Shown: positions 1-12,900 of the stretch, one piece after another | Layout: every line of letters starts with the position of its first letter | How positions within the stretch are numbered: the first letter of the stretch is position 1 | Assembly (NCBI RefSeq): GCF_000004075.3 | Contig: NC_026660.2 | Span: 13,783,837-13,847,836 of the forward strand | Direction of reading: 5' to 3' | From: Cucumis sativus | Taxonomy: Eukaryota > Streptophyta > Magnoliopsida > Cucurbitales > Cucurbitaceae | DNA: 64,000 bases | Notes under the pieces: model-generated | What the model was told of the DNA's origin: nothing | Seen by the model: only the letters and a program-made list of their open reading frames with translations | The model's database searches: none | Translations under genes and position numbers: made by a program

Positions 1-3000
1 GGGTTAGAATGTGTAAATGATTCAAAATGGTGATAATACTTTCCAAGTAAATTGAATTTGTTGTATGTTCCTTATGATTCAACTAATAAAATTATTATTA
101 TTCTAATTCTATTTGGAATCTTGAATTGTTGACTAATTAGGGAAAATTACATATAATAATTACTTAATATTTATTGGGTTAAGTACGTTAGTTTAATTGT
201 TTTTATTTTTTTTTAAATTAACAACAAATCCACTAGTATAATATAATATAATTTTGACTTTACTGAAATTAAAATAGTGATATTAAACTTAAATAACACC
301 CAAAAGATGTAGGTTCGTTTTGAACAGTTCTTGTGTGTCACACACCCACGCCATTCAAAAACTATTATAATCTTTACAAATTACATTCAATAGAAATGTG
401 ATTCAAATCATTTTTATAATTCAATTTGAGTTTGAGAAATCTTGTCAATGCTAGAGAGTTGGAAGTGTGATGTCACCTATACATGATCTTAGATACAATA
501 AATGTGATATAAAGATTTGAATTTGTTAGCTCACGACAAAATGAGATGATACATTAAATGTTGATCAATTATGTTTATGTCCATTGTCAAAGACACGATA
601 ATTAACATAACTTTCCTCTCTAGCTAATGTGAATCTTCATTCCTGTAGTTGTTATACTAAAAAAATTAATAGTTGTCCGATATAACCGATTAATTTGTAA
701 TAGCCCTCCTATGCATATTTGTTGTTTAAAATTTGAGTAGCCCTATGATAGTTTGTGATAGTAGTCTAATATATCTAATTCATTTAATTTGAAACATATT
801 TTAAAATTTAAGTAGTCTTCCGATAGTTTGTGATAATCGTACGATACACTTATGATAGTTTTAAAAAATAGGAAGATGAAAGAAAGTTAAAAGCAAAAAA
901 ATATTTAAGAAAAATAGAAAAACTTGAATGTTGAACCAAAAAATCAAGAAAAAAGATTGATGAATGCTACTGAAGTAGGTAGATTTCCTATCAATTAACT
1001 TATATTTTACTTCATTTCATTATCTATTGATTAACTTATTGAAAATATAATGTAACAGGACGCACCATCACATGCAGTAAAGGTTCATTATTACTTAAAA
1101 ATGGATATAATTGAAACATTGGTTAAGAATTGACCAATGATCTGCATAAAAACCACACTTGTCCAGAGATGGTATCTTCATTACAACACCTTTACACGAT
1201 GACGAGACAGTCGTGAAAATTGCAAACTTAAACATCTTACCACTTTTTATCATTGTAAACATATGCACAATGTTTTGGATTGGAAAGAAGTTGAGATGAT
1301 AAAAAATGATGAAATGTTGAATAGTTTTCCGTGGAGTAGGTTAGTCTTCGATCTAAATAATATAATTTTTTAGAACGGTTTCACAATCGAAAGGTGCAAG
1401 CTACACATTACAAGGTTTTCCACAAGTCTTGTTAGTTTGGACATACGAAATCATACCTAAGCGGATCAACGTATTGGAATTGTAACTTAGACTAGTGGAG
1501 ATTAGCCTAGAATGTTAAAATGAAAACTAACAGAAAAAAGATTAATTAGAAATACCTTCACGATCGAATCTTTAAAACTAGTAATGAAAATTTACCAAAT
1601 ACAGCCATTACTTCTTTACTATCATTTACACTTTGATATCACTAACTTATTACATTTTACATATTTTGTTTATTTTTGAGTCGTGTCTTTAAATCCATCT
1701 ACCTTTGAAGTGTATTCAAATTATTTCTAATGTTTTGTTAATGAAGCATTAGATGGAATTGAAGAAAGATGAGCGTATAAAAATGTAGTAAACTTATGAA
1801 GACAACTTCAATTAAAAAAAGAAAAAGAAAAAAGGAATGGTTGGTTCCAGGAAAGAGGATTCTCTTAGAACGAAGGTTAGACAAATGAAGGTAGATTTGG
1901 CTTCTTTAAAGGAGGAGGTCTTGTGATTGGTTAAGTCAATTATTGATACTTTCATTTTTGAAACATAGCTATGAGGAGGAAATGAACGTAGAAAAAGAAA
2001 AACAAAATCGATGTAGAACACAGAAAGTGAAAACAAAAATGAGAGGAAATCGAAAACTACCTAAGCTTTTCGGAATCAAAATCGTACAAAGAAAACCGAT
2101 GGAAATCAATGTAGAATACAAAAAGCGTAAATGGAAAAGAAAGAAGAAGATGGTCCAAATCAAAATGGTACAAAGTGACTGACGGATAGTGACGTAGAAC
2201 GTAGAAATCGTGAACAAAAAAGGAAGAAGAAGGTGTCCAAATCAAAACGAAGGAGACTGGAAAGGAAAGTGTAAAGGAAAAACCAACAAGAAGCACACGG
2301 GGTAACTTTGTCATTTTCAATATAATTAATGTAATAAAGGCTAAAAGACACAAATTAGAGAAATTAATTAACAAAATTTGTCATATTTGCACACTCGACA
2401 AAAAGATGTGACATAAACTGCTTATTTTCAAAAAAAAATTTACATCTGGTCCAATTCACATGAGTTAATATAAATTTAATATTATATCATTTAACACTCC
2501 TTCTTCGCATGTAAATTTGAAATTGTGGAAAAATATCTTAAACCATATTCTATAATGATTACATACCATCGATCCTATATATTGTTTTTTCTTCCTTACA
2601 CCATTTGTCATTTTCCTCTCGTTTTATATTTTATTATATATCATTTTTTTATCACTTCCCTTGAGTCTCTTCTTCTTTTTCAGTCCCTAAATTAAACTCC
2701 TCACTCCATTCTCTTGTGAACACCATCAACAAAATTCATGAAATTTGAGTTTTTAATCTTTGAATTTGAGTTCTTGACTTCATCAATCAATATCTCAACC
2801 ATTCCATCCTTGTCTCACTCATTGATTTTAAGATTATTTTGAAAAAAATAAACCGACCACCAAATTTAAATTAGATTGACCAAATTTAAATAACTACTAA
2901 TTTAAATTAGATTGACCAAATTTAAATAACTACTATAAGTCTTTTAAATCCGAGGTTTTTTAGATTGGGTATTAAATTTTGTTAGATATACAATTTTAAT

Positions 3001-3360
3001 AACTAAATAAAAAGAATGAATCGATGTAAATAACCTAAATAGGGTATTCTAAAATTAATAAAAAGAAAATATACATAAAATGACATTTTGTTAAGGTTAA
3101 TCATTTAAATTTCATTTCCATAACATAGAAAAGTAAACACCACTTACAATTTCTTTACTATTATTAACATCATCCGGTGGTTATCTGATTACCACTCTAA
3201 CTTATACCCTTTACAATATATTGCCACCTAAATTTCAAAGACTTGTAAACAAACCCTAAATATATGAACCAAACTAATTCCATCATTCCATCGTTTACCT
3301 TTGCATCCTCTACATTATCACACACACAAATTTTACCAATCAATGCCAATATTGTTCCCT
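1..3360. other. AT-rich spacer without a recognisable gene
   Basis: I see no gene here. The longest open frames (1812-2374, both strands) lie in a purine-rich, degenerate repeat block and have low-complexity Lys/Arg or Phe/Ser composition, so I do not call them coding. A direct repeat of about 37 bp in two copies lies at about 2863-2937. The short phrase 'gatagtttgtgata' recurs at about 746 and 816. Confidence 0.6.
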
Positions 3361-4012
3361 ATGCAATTGGCTCATAGAAGTAGATACACACGGCCTAATG
3401 CCCATAATTCTGCCATTTGAAGTCTTCGTAATCAAATTTTCCTGAAAAAAAGATATTTAAAGTCTAAACTATTCTCATATCTCAAGATCATCAAGTCTAA
3501 ACTATTCTCATATCGATCCATATGCAATTGGCTCGTAGAAGTAGAAACACACTGCCTAATGCCCATAATTCTGCCATTTGAAGCCTTCGTAATCAAATTT
3601 TCTTGAAAAAAAGATATTTGAAGTCTAAACTATTCTCATATCTCAAGATCATCAAGTCTAAACTATTCTCATATCGATCCATATGCAATTGGCTTGTAGA
3701 AGTAGAAACACACTGCCTAATGCCCATAATTCTGCCATTTGAAGCCTTCGTAATCAAATTTTCTTGAAAAAAAAAGATATTTAAACTATTCTCATATCTC
3801 AAGATCATCAAGTCTAAACTATTCTCATATCGATCCATATGCAATTGGCTCGTAGAAGTAGAAACACACTGCCTAATGCCCATAATTCTGCCATTTGAAG
3901 CCTTCGTAATCAAATTTTCTTGAAAAAAAGATATTTGAAGTCTAAACTATTCTCATATCTCAAGATCATCAAGTCTAAACTATTCTCATATCTCAAGATC
4001 ATCCAGTCAAAA
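3361..4012. repeat. 161-bp tandem repeat, about four copies
   Basis: Copies begin with ATGCAATTGGCTC or a close variant at 3361, 3522, 3683 and 3839, giving periods of 161, 161 and 156 bp. The copies are nearly identical. Each contains an inner duplication of the phrase CTAAACTATTCTCATATC, so the unit is itself compound. The array ends at about 4012. An open frame on the minus strand (3913-3593) only repeats the array and is not taken as a gene. High similarity among copies suggests recent expansion or ongoing homogenisation. Confidence 0.9.
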
Positions 4013-6600
4013 GGGAATAATAAAAGTGTTGTTTGGGGGGGGGGGGTCAATGCCTTACAAAGAGACACAAATTAAACTCAAAAATTGGTTTTGACCAAAT
4101 TTTATATTAATTCATCAACTTGTGAAACACTTCACCCTTCATAGCCAAGTCAACTGTTCTTGATGAGAGGAGATTAGGTTGGTCTCTACCAAACTTGGTT
4201 TATAATTTAAAGCTTTGGATTTGCTTTACCTACTACATTTGCCCCATTCCTCCACCGCCTACCTGTCTTTATCCACACTTTTTTTCCTCCAATTATTGAC
4301 ACAATTTATATTAAAAAGCAAACAATAACTTGTAAAGGTGGGATTATATTGTGATTGGACGCTAAAATAGACTAAGAAGCACGACCATGTTAGTTTAGTT
4401 AGAGTGTCTATGTTTTGACAAGTTTAGACACTTGGACATGTATCAAACACTAACACAAGCAAATATATATATTAGACACTAGTTGAACAGAATCAATCCA
4501 TAATGGACCAACATTTGTTTGACATATATCAAAAGGCTAGTTAGGTATGATAAGTAGACGTACAACCTTACAAAACTAATAAACAAAATACGTATAACTA
4601 ATTTCTTTATTTAAGAGAAATGCATATATTTTTATAAACATATCCTTAACAAGTTAACGTGTATATGCCCTAAGTTAATAAAAAATGACAGGTCACCGTG
4701 CTTGTGTCGTGTCGTGCCTTGCATCCATATCTACGCTAAGAGCTAATAGATAAGTGATGTAATTTAAGTAAATCTTATTTTCTAAACAATGAATTCTCTG
4801 TCAGTAATGGATAAGAGATGAAGTATTCATTGAGGATTTGTAAACAGTTGCAAGTAACTGTTTTTGAACCAGTTAAGTATTTAATTGTTTCAACTAATTA
4901 CAGCTTAACTGTTTTACTAACTACAGCTGTCTTCTATTTTAACTAACTATACCCTTATTTACATCCATAAGTGTTGTACTGAAATCCTCCAGTAGAAAGA
5001 AAATAATTTCTGAACTATCAACTCGACCTTATTTAACTTTATATCATCAAGGGAGACCCTAAACTAAGGCCATGATGTATTGGGATGAAATATTCTAAAC
5101 AATCAGGAATATCTATTTGACTATGCATGCAATTTCAGAATAAAATAGTTCTTGAGATAAAATATAAATCGTTGTTGGAAAATTTGTGAGTTGCATACTG
5201 GTAACGGAAAAGCTTGTTTAATGTTTGAGGAAAATCAAGTGTCGTATTAAAAAACAGTAGTAATAAAAAATATCATCGAAATGATTGACATAATTGAATT
5301 GAAGTTGTCTTTTAGAACAAGTAATAGTCACTGTAATATTTTATTTGAAACATTTTGAGGAACAATGATGTCATTGAAAGTTATAATAAAAAGTGATTCT
5401 GTTTTTAAAACAAAAACTATTCAAACTCAAAAAAACACAATCCAGATTGAGTAAAGGAAAATTTATCTTTTTAGAAGCATACTTTTTTAGACTAGATTTT
5501 CTAAAATAGATTCATTGACTCTAAGTATTTTTCAAAATGAATCCTTTTAGTTCCTAAGAGTGTTTAGGACCCTGACTATTTTATACACCAAAAATAATTT
5601 TGTATTCTCAGTAGTGAGCTACAATCAACACTCTTCAAAACTCTAATTTATTAGAATATTAACTATTTTTTACCGTTTTTATTAGTTTACATTCATCCTT
5701 TTTTTTAGTCTTTGCTATAGAATCAGTTAGCTTGCACTATTTTTTTTCTTTTTCAAACTAATATAATTTATACCTCAAACACATGCTATTATAAATAAAA
5801 CTATAATAATCTAGACTTCAAACATGACCTAAGAATATAATAATCAACTGCTTTCGTCATACACTCCCAAGCTTTGTGAAAGGTTTAAAAGATCCATGCC
5901 ATAAATTTTTTATTAAGATAATAATTTTTTTCAAAATTCAAGATTATTTTTTAAACATATCTGTGTAATTCAAAATTTCAGATAATTATATAAAATCAAA
6001 ATCAAAATCAAAATAGGTTGGAGACATTTTAAACCTATTCTAAAAAACTTGACTAATGACAACTTAAAAACTCAATGACCAAATGTATCTATTCTTAAAA
6101 ATCGGGGAGTAAAAATATAGTTTGCCCTTGAGTGATTTTGTTTTTTCAAAAAGGATTCAGCACAGGAAAAAACAATAATATTTTCCAACTGCTTTTCATA
6201 CTTTTAATGACCTAAAGCTACTACAAAATTGGTCTAAAGACAAAAGGAAGATTGGTGTATTACTTAGTCTTAGACTTCATCACTTGTATTCATGCGCAAG
6301 CAGAATATGATGCATCATCATTTTAATAACAAGGTTATGGTGTACCTCGGAAGTCAGAATGGGCATTCTCCAAATCCAAAACTGAGCTCCGTTGATGTCC
6401 AAGCCAAGACAAATCCAGAGTTAACTTAGAAAGTGACATCGGAATCGTCGGGACTCCTCCACACTCTAGGAAATGAGATAATGGCTGAATTTGACAACAA
6501 AGATACAGTAATCTGTTGGGAGAAAAAAAGTGAAAGGTAAAAAGCGACATTGTTATCGGTCACCGAAAAATAAAATGGTAAAGCATTATGAAGCTGAATA
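4013..6600. other. Non-coding spacer downstream of BLOS1
   Basis: AT-rich DNA without a recognisable gene. It starts with a run of 12 G at 4035-4046, unusual for this composition. A minus-strand open frame of 71 codons at 6335-6550 lies past the BLOS1 stop; it may be 3' UTR or an alternative exon, but I do not recognise it. Confidence 0.5.
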
Positions 6601-6993
6601 TTAATGGACAGAGTACAATAGGGATACCAAAAATTGAAAGAAGGTAGAAATTATTATTACATGGCAGCTGCTAACAGTTGTACAAAGAAGGCTGCAGTTT
6701 ACATAAGCAATAAATGGGCAAAATGGTAACATGCACTGTTCTAATGAAGAACAAATCAGTGAACATAAAAAACACAGTCGAAAAATCATTTTACACGGTA
6801 GCGAGGTAGCAGACTCCAGGTGATTGGTGTTATAAGCTACCAAAAGTTTTCATCTGGGCATGCTGCACCTTTTGAACTTATCAAACCATGTACGGCGGCA
6901 TCGGTTCAGAGAAACTTAAAGCAGAGGATGAGGATCTATCTTTTTCTCGACTCTACAGACTACATTCTGGTTGACTTTTTAACTACAAGCATT

Positions 6994-9900
6994 TCAGTCT
7001 TGGTAAATGTTATGGATGGCCGTAGTGATGCTTTTACAATCGAAATCGATGGTCTTTATCCAGTTCTCAAAATCTCCAATTTCCTACAAAATAAACACAT
7101 CAAATTAGTATGAATAACATATCAAATCGAAAAAGATCTAAAAGAAACTCAAAGGGGAATATGACGAAATCATGAAGGAAAGGAAATCAGAGTGCCCTCC
7201 CTATCTTACATTTTCAAGATTATGATTTTTTTTTTTTTTTTGGTAAAAGAAATCTTCTATCGATCAATAAAATCAGGGGAGAACCCCAAACACCAAAAGG
7301 TGATTACATAAGAGGTTGTCAATTACTGATTAAAAAGGATAGCTATAGTGAACGAAACAATGCTTAGGTATTAAGAATAAACAGTAGATAAAACTATTAG
7401 AGACTTTGTAAATAAGTTGTAAATTTTGTTGTACTTTTTGTAGCTTTTTGTTATTTGTTATAACTGATTTAGTTGGTTATTTGTACATCAGACCCTATAA
7501 ATAGGGCTTCTGTGTAATGTATTCAAGCAAGTGGAGTTATTTCTCCTTAATGAATATTACTCCCATTATTCAACACTTGTTATGGTATCCACAAAACTAC
7601 TGAGGGAGGGAAAGGGACCCTTGTGAGGTTTGTTCTTTGACAACATTTCTTGTGTCCCTTTAGGTTTGGTTTCAAATTTTTTTGTAACTACACTCTAAGA
7701 AACATTTCCCTTAGTTGGAACCCCTACCTTTAGTTGGGTTGTTTTGGTGCCTTTTTTTCTCTTTGCCATGTATTCTTTCATTTCTTCTCAATGAAAGCAA
7801 TTGTTTCATAAAATTTTAAAAAACAAGATTAAAGGAGGAAAGAATCATGTGAAAAGACAATGTGCACCTGGTTTCTTTTAGTTCAAATCTTTAACTAAAA
7901 AACTTATTGAGTGATTCAAGCGTTAAAACTAATCACAGTTTTAGGTTCTGCAGATCCAAAATACGAAGTTGCTCAATGTTTTACAAAGGTTAAGGTCAAG
8001 AAACAATGTGCACAAGCACGGCTAAAACTGTCCAAAATCCTGTGAAAAATTGAGATTTTCTATATGTATCTGACAAAACAATAAAGGCATGTTAGTTTAG
8101 CTCTGGAAAATTGAAATTTTTTATATGCATCTGACAAAACAATAAAGGCATGTGTTGGGACTCAACCTTGAATTCAATCGGTAGACTTTATTGGTTGACA
8201 ATCAATGTGCTACAATGTAAGAAAATTCCGAATTGAGATGAATCTCAATTCCAAACCCTCAACATTCTCTGCGGATCTCTCAAAGGTGTACAAAGGACTA
8301 ATTTCGTTTTTCAACTTTCTAACTGTCTTTCCCTCCTAAAAACAAGAAGTATTTATACTACAGAAATAACAGACTCTTTAACACGAGCACTAAAAACTGA
8401 CTTCATTACACACGTGCCACTCTCATGTTCTTCTTTTATTCCTTCTGCTGTATTGGTGTATGATAGGAGGTCTATCAGCATGTTAGTGAGCTCAGTTATG
8501 ATTGTGGAGTCCCTTCTCAATCCGTCATTCAGGGAGAAAGGCCAGTTTCTTTGGTTTTCCAGCATGTGTGCTTGTTATGAGCTTTTGTAGGATGAGAAAA
8601 ACAGAAGGGTGTTCAGGGGTCTTGAGAGGGACCCAGTGAGCTCTAGTCCATTGTTCGTTTTCATGTTTCTCTCTAGCCTCGATTTCAAAGCCCTTTAGTA
8701 ATTGTTCTCATTGAAAAGAGAGACAACGAGTTCACACCAATTTACGTGGAAACCCGAGTACCGGGAGAAAAACCACGATTGTTTGTTGTTATTATTTTCT
8801 AATGAATAAAACAATAGGTACATGGGAGAATAAATAGAGTACACAATGGAATAAAAAAGGAAAAGATTTAGGAAAATAAGGAATACATTCCCATAATCTT
8901 TCCATAATTATTCTAGGATTCTAACAAGGAAAAAGCCTAGAAAAAAAGGAAAGAATTCCAACACTCCCCCTCAAGTTGGGACGTAAATATCAATGAGGCC
9001 CAACTTGCTAACGCAAAAGTCGAAGTTTGGTCTGAGAAGCCCTTTGGTAAGAACATCAGCAACCTGTTGACTCGAAGGGATGTACGGAATGCATATGCTC
9101 CCACTGTCAAGTTTTTCTTTGATAAAATGTCGATCAATCTCAACATGTTTAGTTCTATCATGTTGAACAGGGTTGTTAGCAATACTAATAGCGGCTTTAT
9201 TATCACAGAAAAGCTTCAATGGTGTCTCACATTCCTGATGAAGATCTGTCAAAACTTTCTGAAGCCAAATTTCCTCACATATTCCTAAACTCATAGCTCT
9301 ATATTCAGCCTCAGCGCTGCTCCTGGCCACAACACTTTGCTTCTTACTCCTCCAAGTTACAAGATTGCCCCAAACAAAGGTACAATAACCAGAGGTAGAT
9401 TTTCTGTCAACAACAGATCCTGCCCAATCCGAGTCAGTGTATGCCTCAATGGTCTTTCTGTCTGTTTTTCTAAACATCAGCCCTTTACCAGGTGTTGATT
9501 TTAAGTATCTCAAGATTCTGTTGACAGCTTTCATGTGTTCCTCATTAGGGGTCTGCATAAACTGGCTGACAACACTCACAGCAAAGGAAATATCAGGACG
9601 AGTATGAGATAAGTAAATTAATTTACCCACGAGGCGTTGATACTGTTCTTTATCAACTGGAACTTGATCATCAGAGTTTCCTAGTTTGCAGTTGAATTCA
9701 ATAGGAGTGTCAGTGGGACGACATCCTAACATACCTGTCTCGGTTAACAAATCAAGGATGTATTTTCTTTGAGATACGGAGATACCTTCTTTAGATCTGG
9801 CCACCTCCATTCCAAGGAAATATTTCAAATTTCCCAAATCCTTGATTTCAAACTCATCGCCCATTCTCTGCTTTAGTTGACTGATTTCTGCCTGATCATC

Positions 9901-12900
9901 TCCAGTCAAAACAATGTCATCCACATAAACTATTAGAACAGCAATCTTTCCTGTTTTGGAAACCTTTGTAAATAAAGTATGATCAGAGTGTCCCTGCCTG
10001 TACCCTTGGGACTTGACAAAGGTAGTGAATCTGTCAAACCATGCTCTGGGAGACTGTTTCAGACCATATATAGATTTCTGGAGTTTACACACATGCTGAC
10101 CAAACTGGGCTTCAAATCCAGGCGGAGGGCTCATGTAGACTTCCTCTACGAGGTCTCCATTCAAAAAGGCATTCTTAACATCCAGCTGATATAAAGGCCA
10201 ATCTTTGTTCACAGCAACAGATAACAGAACTCTAATAGTATTCAACTTAGCAACTGGAGAAAAAGTTTCTGAATAGTCAATACCATAGGTTTGAGTAAAT
10301 CCCTTCGCAACTAACCTTGCCTTGTGTCTGTCAAGAGTACCATCAGCTTTGTATTTGAGAGAGAACACCCATTTGCATCCCACAGTTTTGTGTCCCTTAG
10401 GTAGAGTACAAATGTCCCAAGTACTATTCTTTTCAAGAGCTTTCATCTCTTCCATGACAGCATTCTTCCATTCAGGATACTTTAAAGCAGTGTAGATATC
10501 TTTTGGTATTATGGTAGAGTCAAGGCTTGCTGTAAAAGCTCTGAACTGAGGAGAGAGACTATCGTAGGAAACATAATTGCAAATGGGGTGTTTAGTACAA
10601 GACCTGGTGCCTTTTCTCAGAGCAATGGGAATGTCAAGAGAGGAATCATACTCATCTGATTTTCCTGTATGACCCTGTTCCGCTTCATTATTACGGGTTT
10701 CTATTCTGACCTCAATCTCATCACCACTGTCCTTTTCTTCCACGTTTTCAAGAACAGCAACATTAGACCTGTCATTCTCACTTATCATATTCTTAGTACA
10801 GGGTTCAGTAGGGTTTTCCATACCTTGATCTCGAGGAGGTTCAGAGTCTTGGACTGGAGCCGGCGGCTGACTAGTAGGGGAACCGACTTCCTTTTTGTGA
10901 TTCCTCCTGTAGTACGTTTTCCAGGGGACTTGGTTTGTGGGTAGGACTATGGAATGAGGAATGATGTTAGACACGATACTAGGAGTGGGTTCGATGAATT
11001 CAAAGGTGTTGTTAGACTCTTCACTCACACTCTCCCCCTGAAGATGGCTAACGGGAAAGTAGGGTCGATCCTCACAGAAAGTAACATCCATAGTGACAAA
11101 GTATTTTCTGGATGGTGGGTGAAAACATTTATAACCACGCTGGTGAGGGGGATACCCAACAAACACACATGCCTGAGCCCGAGGGGTAAATTTGGTTTGA
11201 TTAGGGCCAAAATTATGGACATAAGCGGTACACCCAAACACACGAAGAGGAACCTCAGAAACATGACGAGTCGATGGGTAGGACTCCTTAAGACAATCTA
11301 AGGGAGTTTGAAGATGAAGAATACGAGAAGGCATTCTATTGATTAAATGAGCTGCTGTAAGAATAGCATCTCCCCACAAGTATGAAGGAAGGGAAGTAGA
11401 AAGCATAAGGGAACGGGCTACTTCCAGAAGGTGACGGTTTTTTCGCTCGGCCACTCCATTTTGTTGAGGAGTGTAGGCGCACGAGTTTTGATGAACAATC
11501 CCCTTGGAAGCAAGAAATTCACTAAGGTTATGGTTTTGGAATTCCCGACCATTATCACTCCGAAGAATAGCAATTTTTTGATGGAATTGTGTTTCAATGG
11601 TGTGATAGAAATTTTGAAACATAGAGGAAACCTCAGATTTATCAGTGATAAGGTAGACCCAGGTAAGACGGGTATGATCATCAATGAAGGTTACGAACCA
11701 CCGTTTTCCAGATGAGGTTGTTATCTTGGATGGTCCCCAGACATCACTATGAACAAGAGTGAAGGGTTGGGTTGGTTTGTATGGTTGTGAGGGAAAAGAG
11801 ACTCGATGTTGTTTGGCCTGAATACACACATCACAAGATAAGGTAGTCATCTCAACTTTAGAGAAGAGATGTGGAAATAAATGTTTCATATATTGAAAAT
11901 TAGGGTGGCCTAAACGAAAATGCCACAACATACAATCTTGTTCAGAAGTAGTGAAATAGGAAGATAAGAGACTAGTCCTAGGAATGCTACTAGAAGAGGT
12001 ATCGTCATCAAGGAGGTAGAGTCCCCTACTATGCCGGGCAGTGCCAATCATCCTCCCGAGCTCAAGTCCTGAAAAGAGACAGAATCAGGTAAGAATATTG
12101 CTTTGCAGTTTAACTCATGAGTGATCTTGCTTATCGAAAGCAAATTATAAGATAGTTTGGGCACATGCAAAACATTATGTAAGGAGAGCCCTGCACAAGG
12201 AGAAATCTTCCCCTTTCCAGCAATGGGGGCCAAGGAGCCATCTGCAATTCTAATTGTCTCGTTCCCAGCACAAGGAATGTAAGATACAAAATGTTCAGAG
12301 GACCCAGTCAAATGATCTGTGGCACCAGAATCCAGAATCCAGGGGTTCTTCCCATCAATACTAACAAGACCGAAGGAATGAGGTATACCTGATTGGACAA
12401 TGGCACCTAAAGTGGCAAGACTGAGATCAGTTTGGTTTTTGTGTGGATCGGATTGTTGAGGAGGTTCAGCAGACTCACTCACATACGCCCGCCCTGTGTT
12501 CTGTTTGTCGTTGGAAGGGCGTTTCTTACTTCCTGGGGGACGACCATGTAACTTCCAACATTGTTCTTTGGTATGCCATTGTTTTTTGCAATGCTCGCAG
12601 ACAGGAATTGGTTTTCCATTATGCTTGTCACTGCTACTGTTAGAAGATCTTGCACTAAAAGCAGCAGAGTCAATAGTAGGGGTTGCGGAAATATTCATAG
12701 CACTTGTGCGATCTTCCTCGAGGCGGATTTCAGAGCAAACTTCCATCAGGGAGGGAATCGGTCTTTGACCTAGTATACGCCCTCGAACTACATCAAACTT
12801 AGGATTAAGACCAGCAAGAAAGTCATAAATCCTGTCATTCTCTTCAATTCTCGAGTACTGTACACCATCAGTGGGATCACGCCAGACTAGTTCTCTGCAT

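Noticed and set aside
1943-2374. Overlapping open frames on both strands
   Set aside because: Low-complexity Lys/Arg-rich on one strand and Phe/Ser/Leu-rich on the other, from a purine-rich repeat block.
3593-3913. 106-codon open frame on the minus strand
   Set aside because: It consists only of the 161-bp tandem repeat read through, repeating the same peptide; no other sign of coding.
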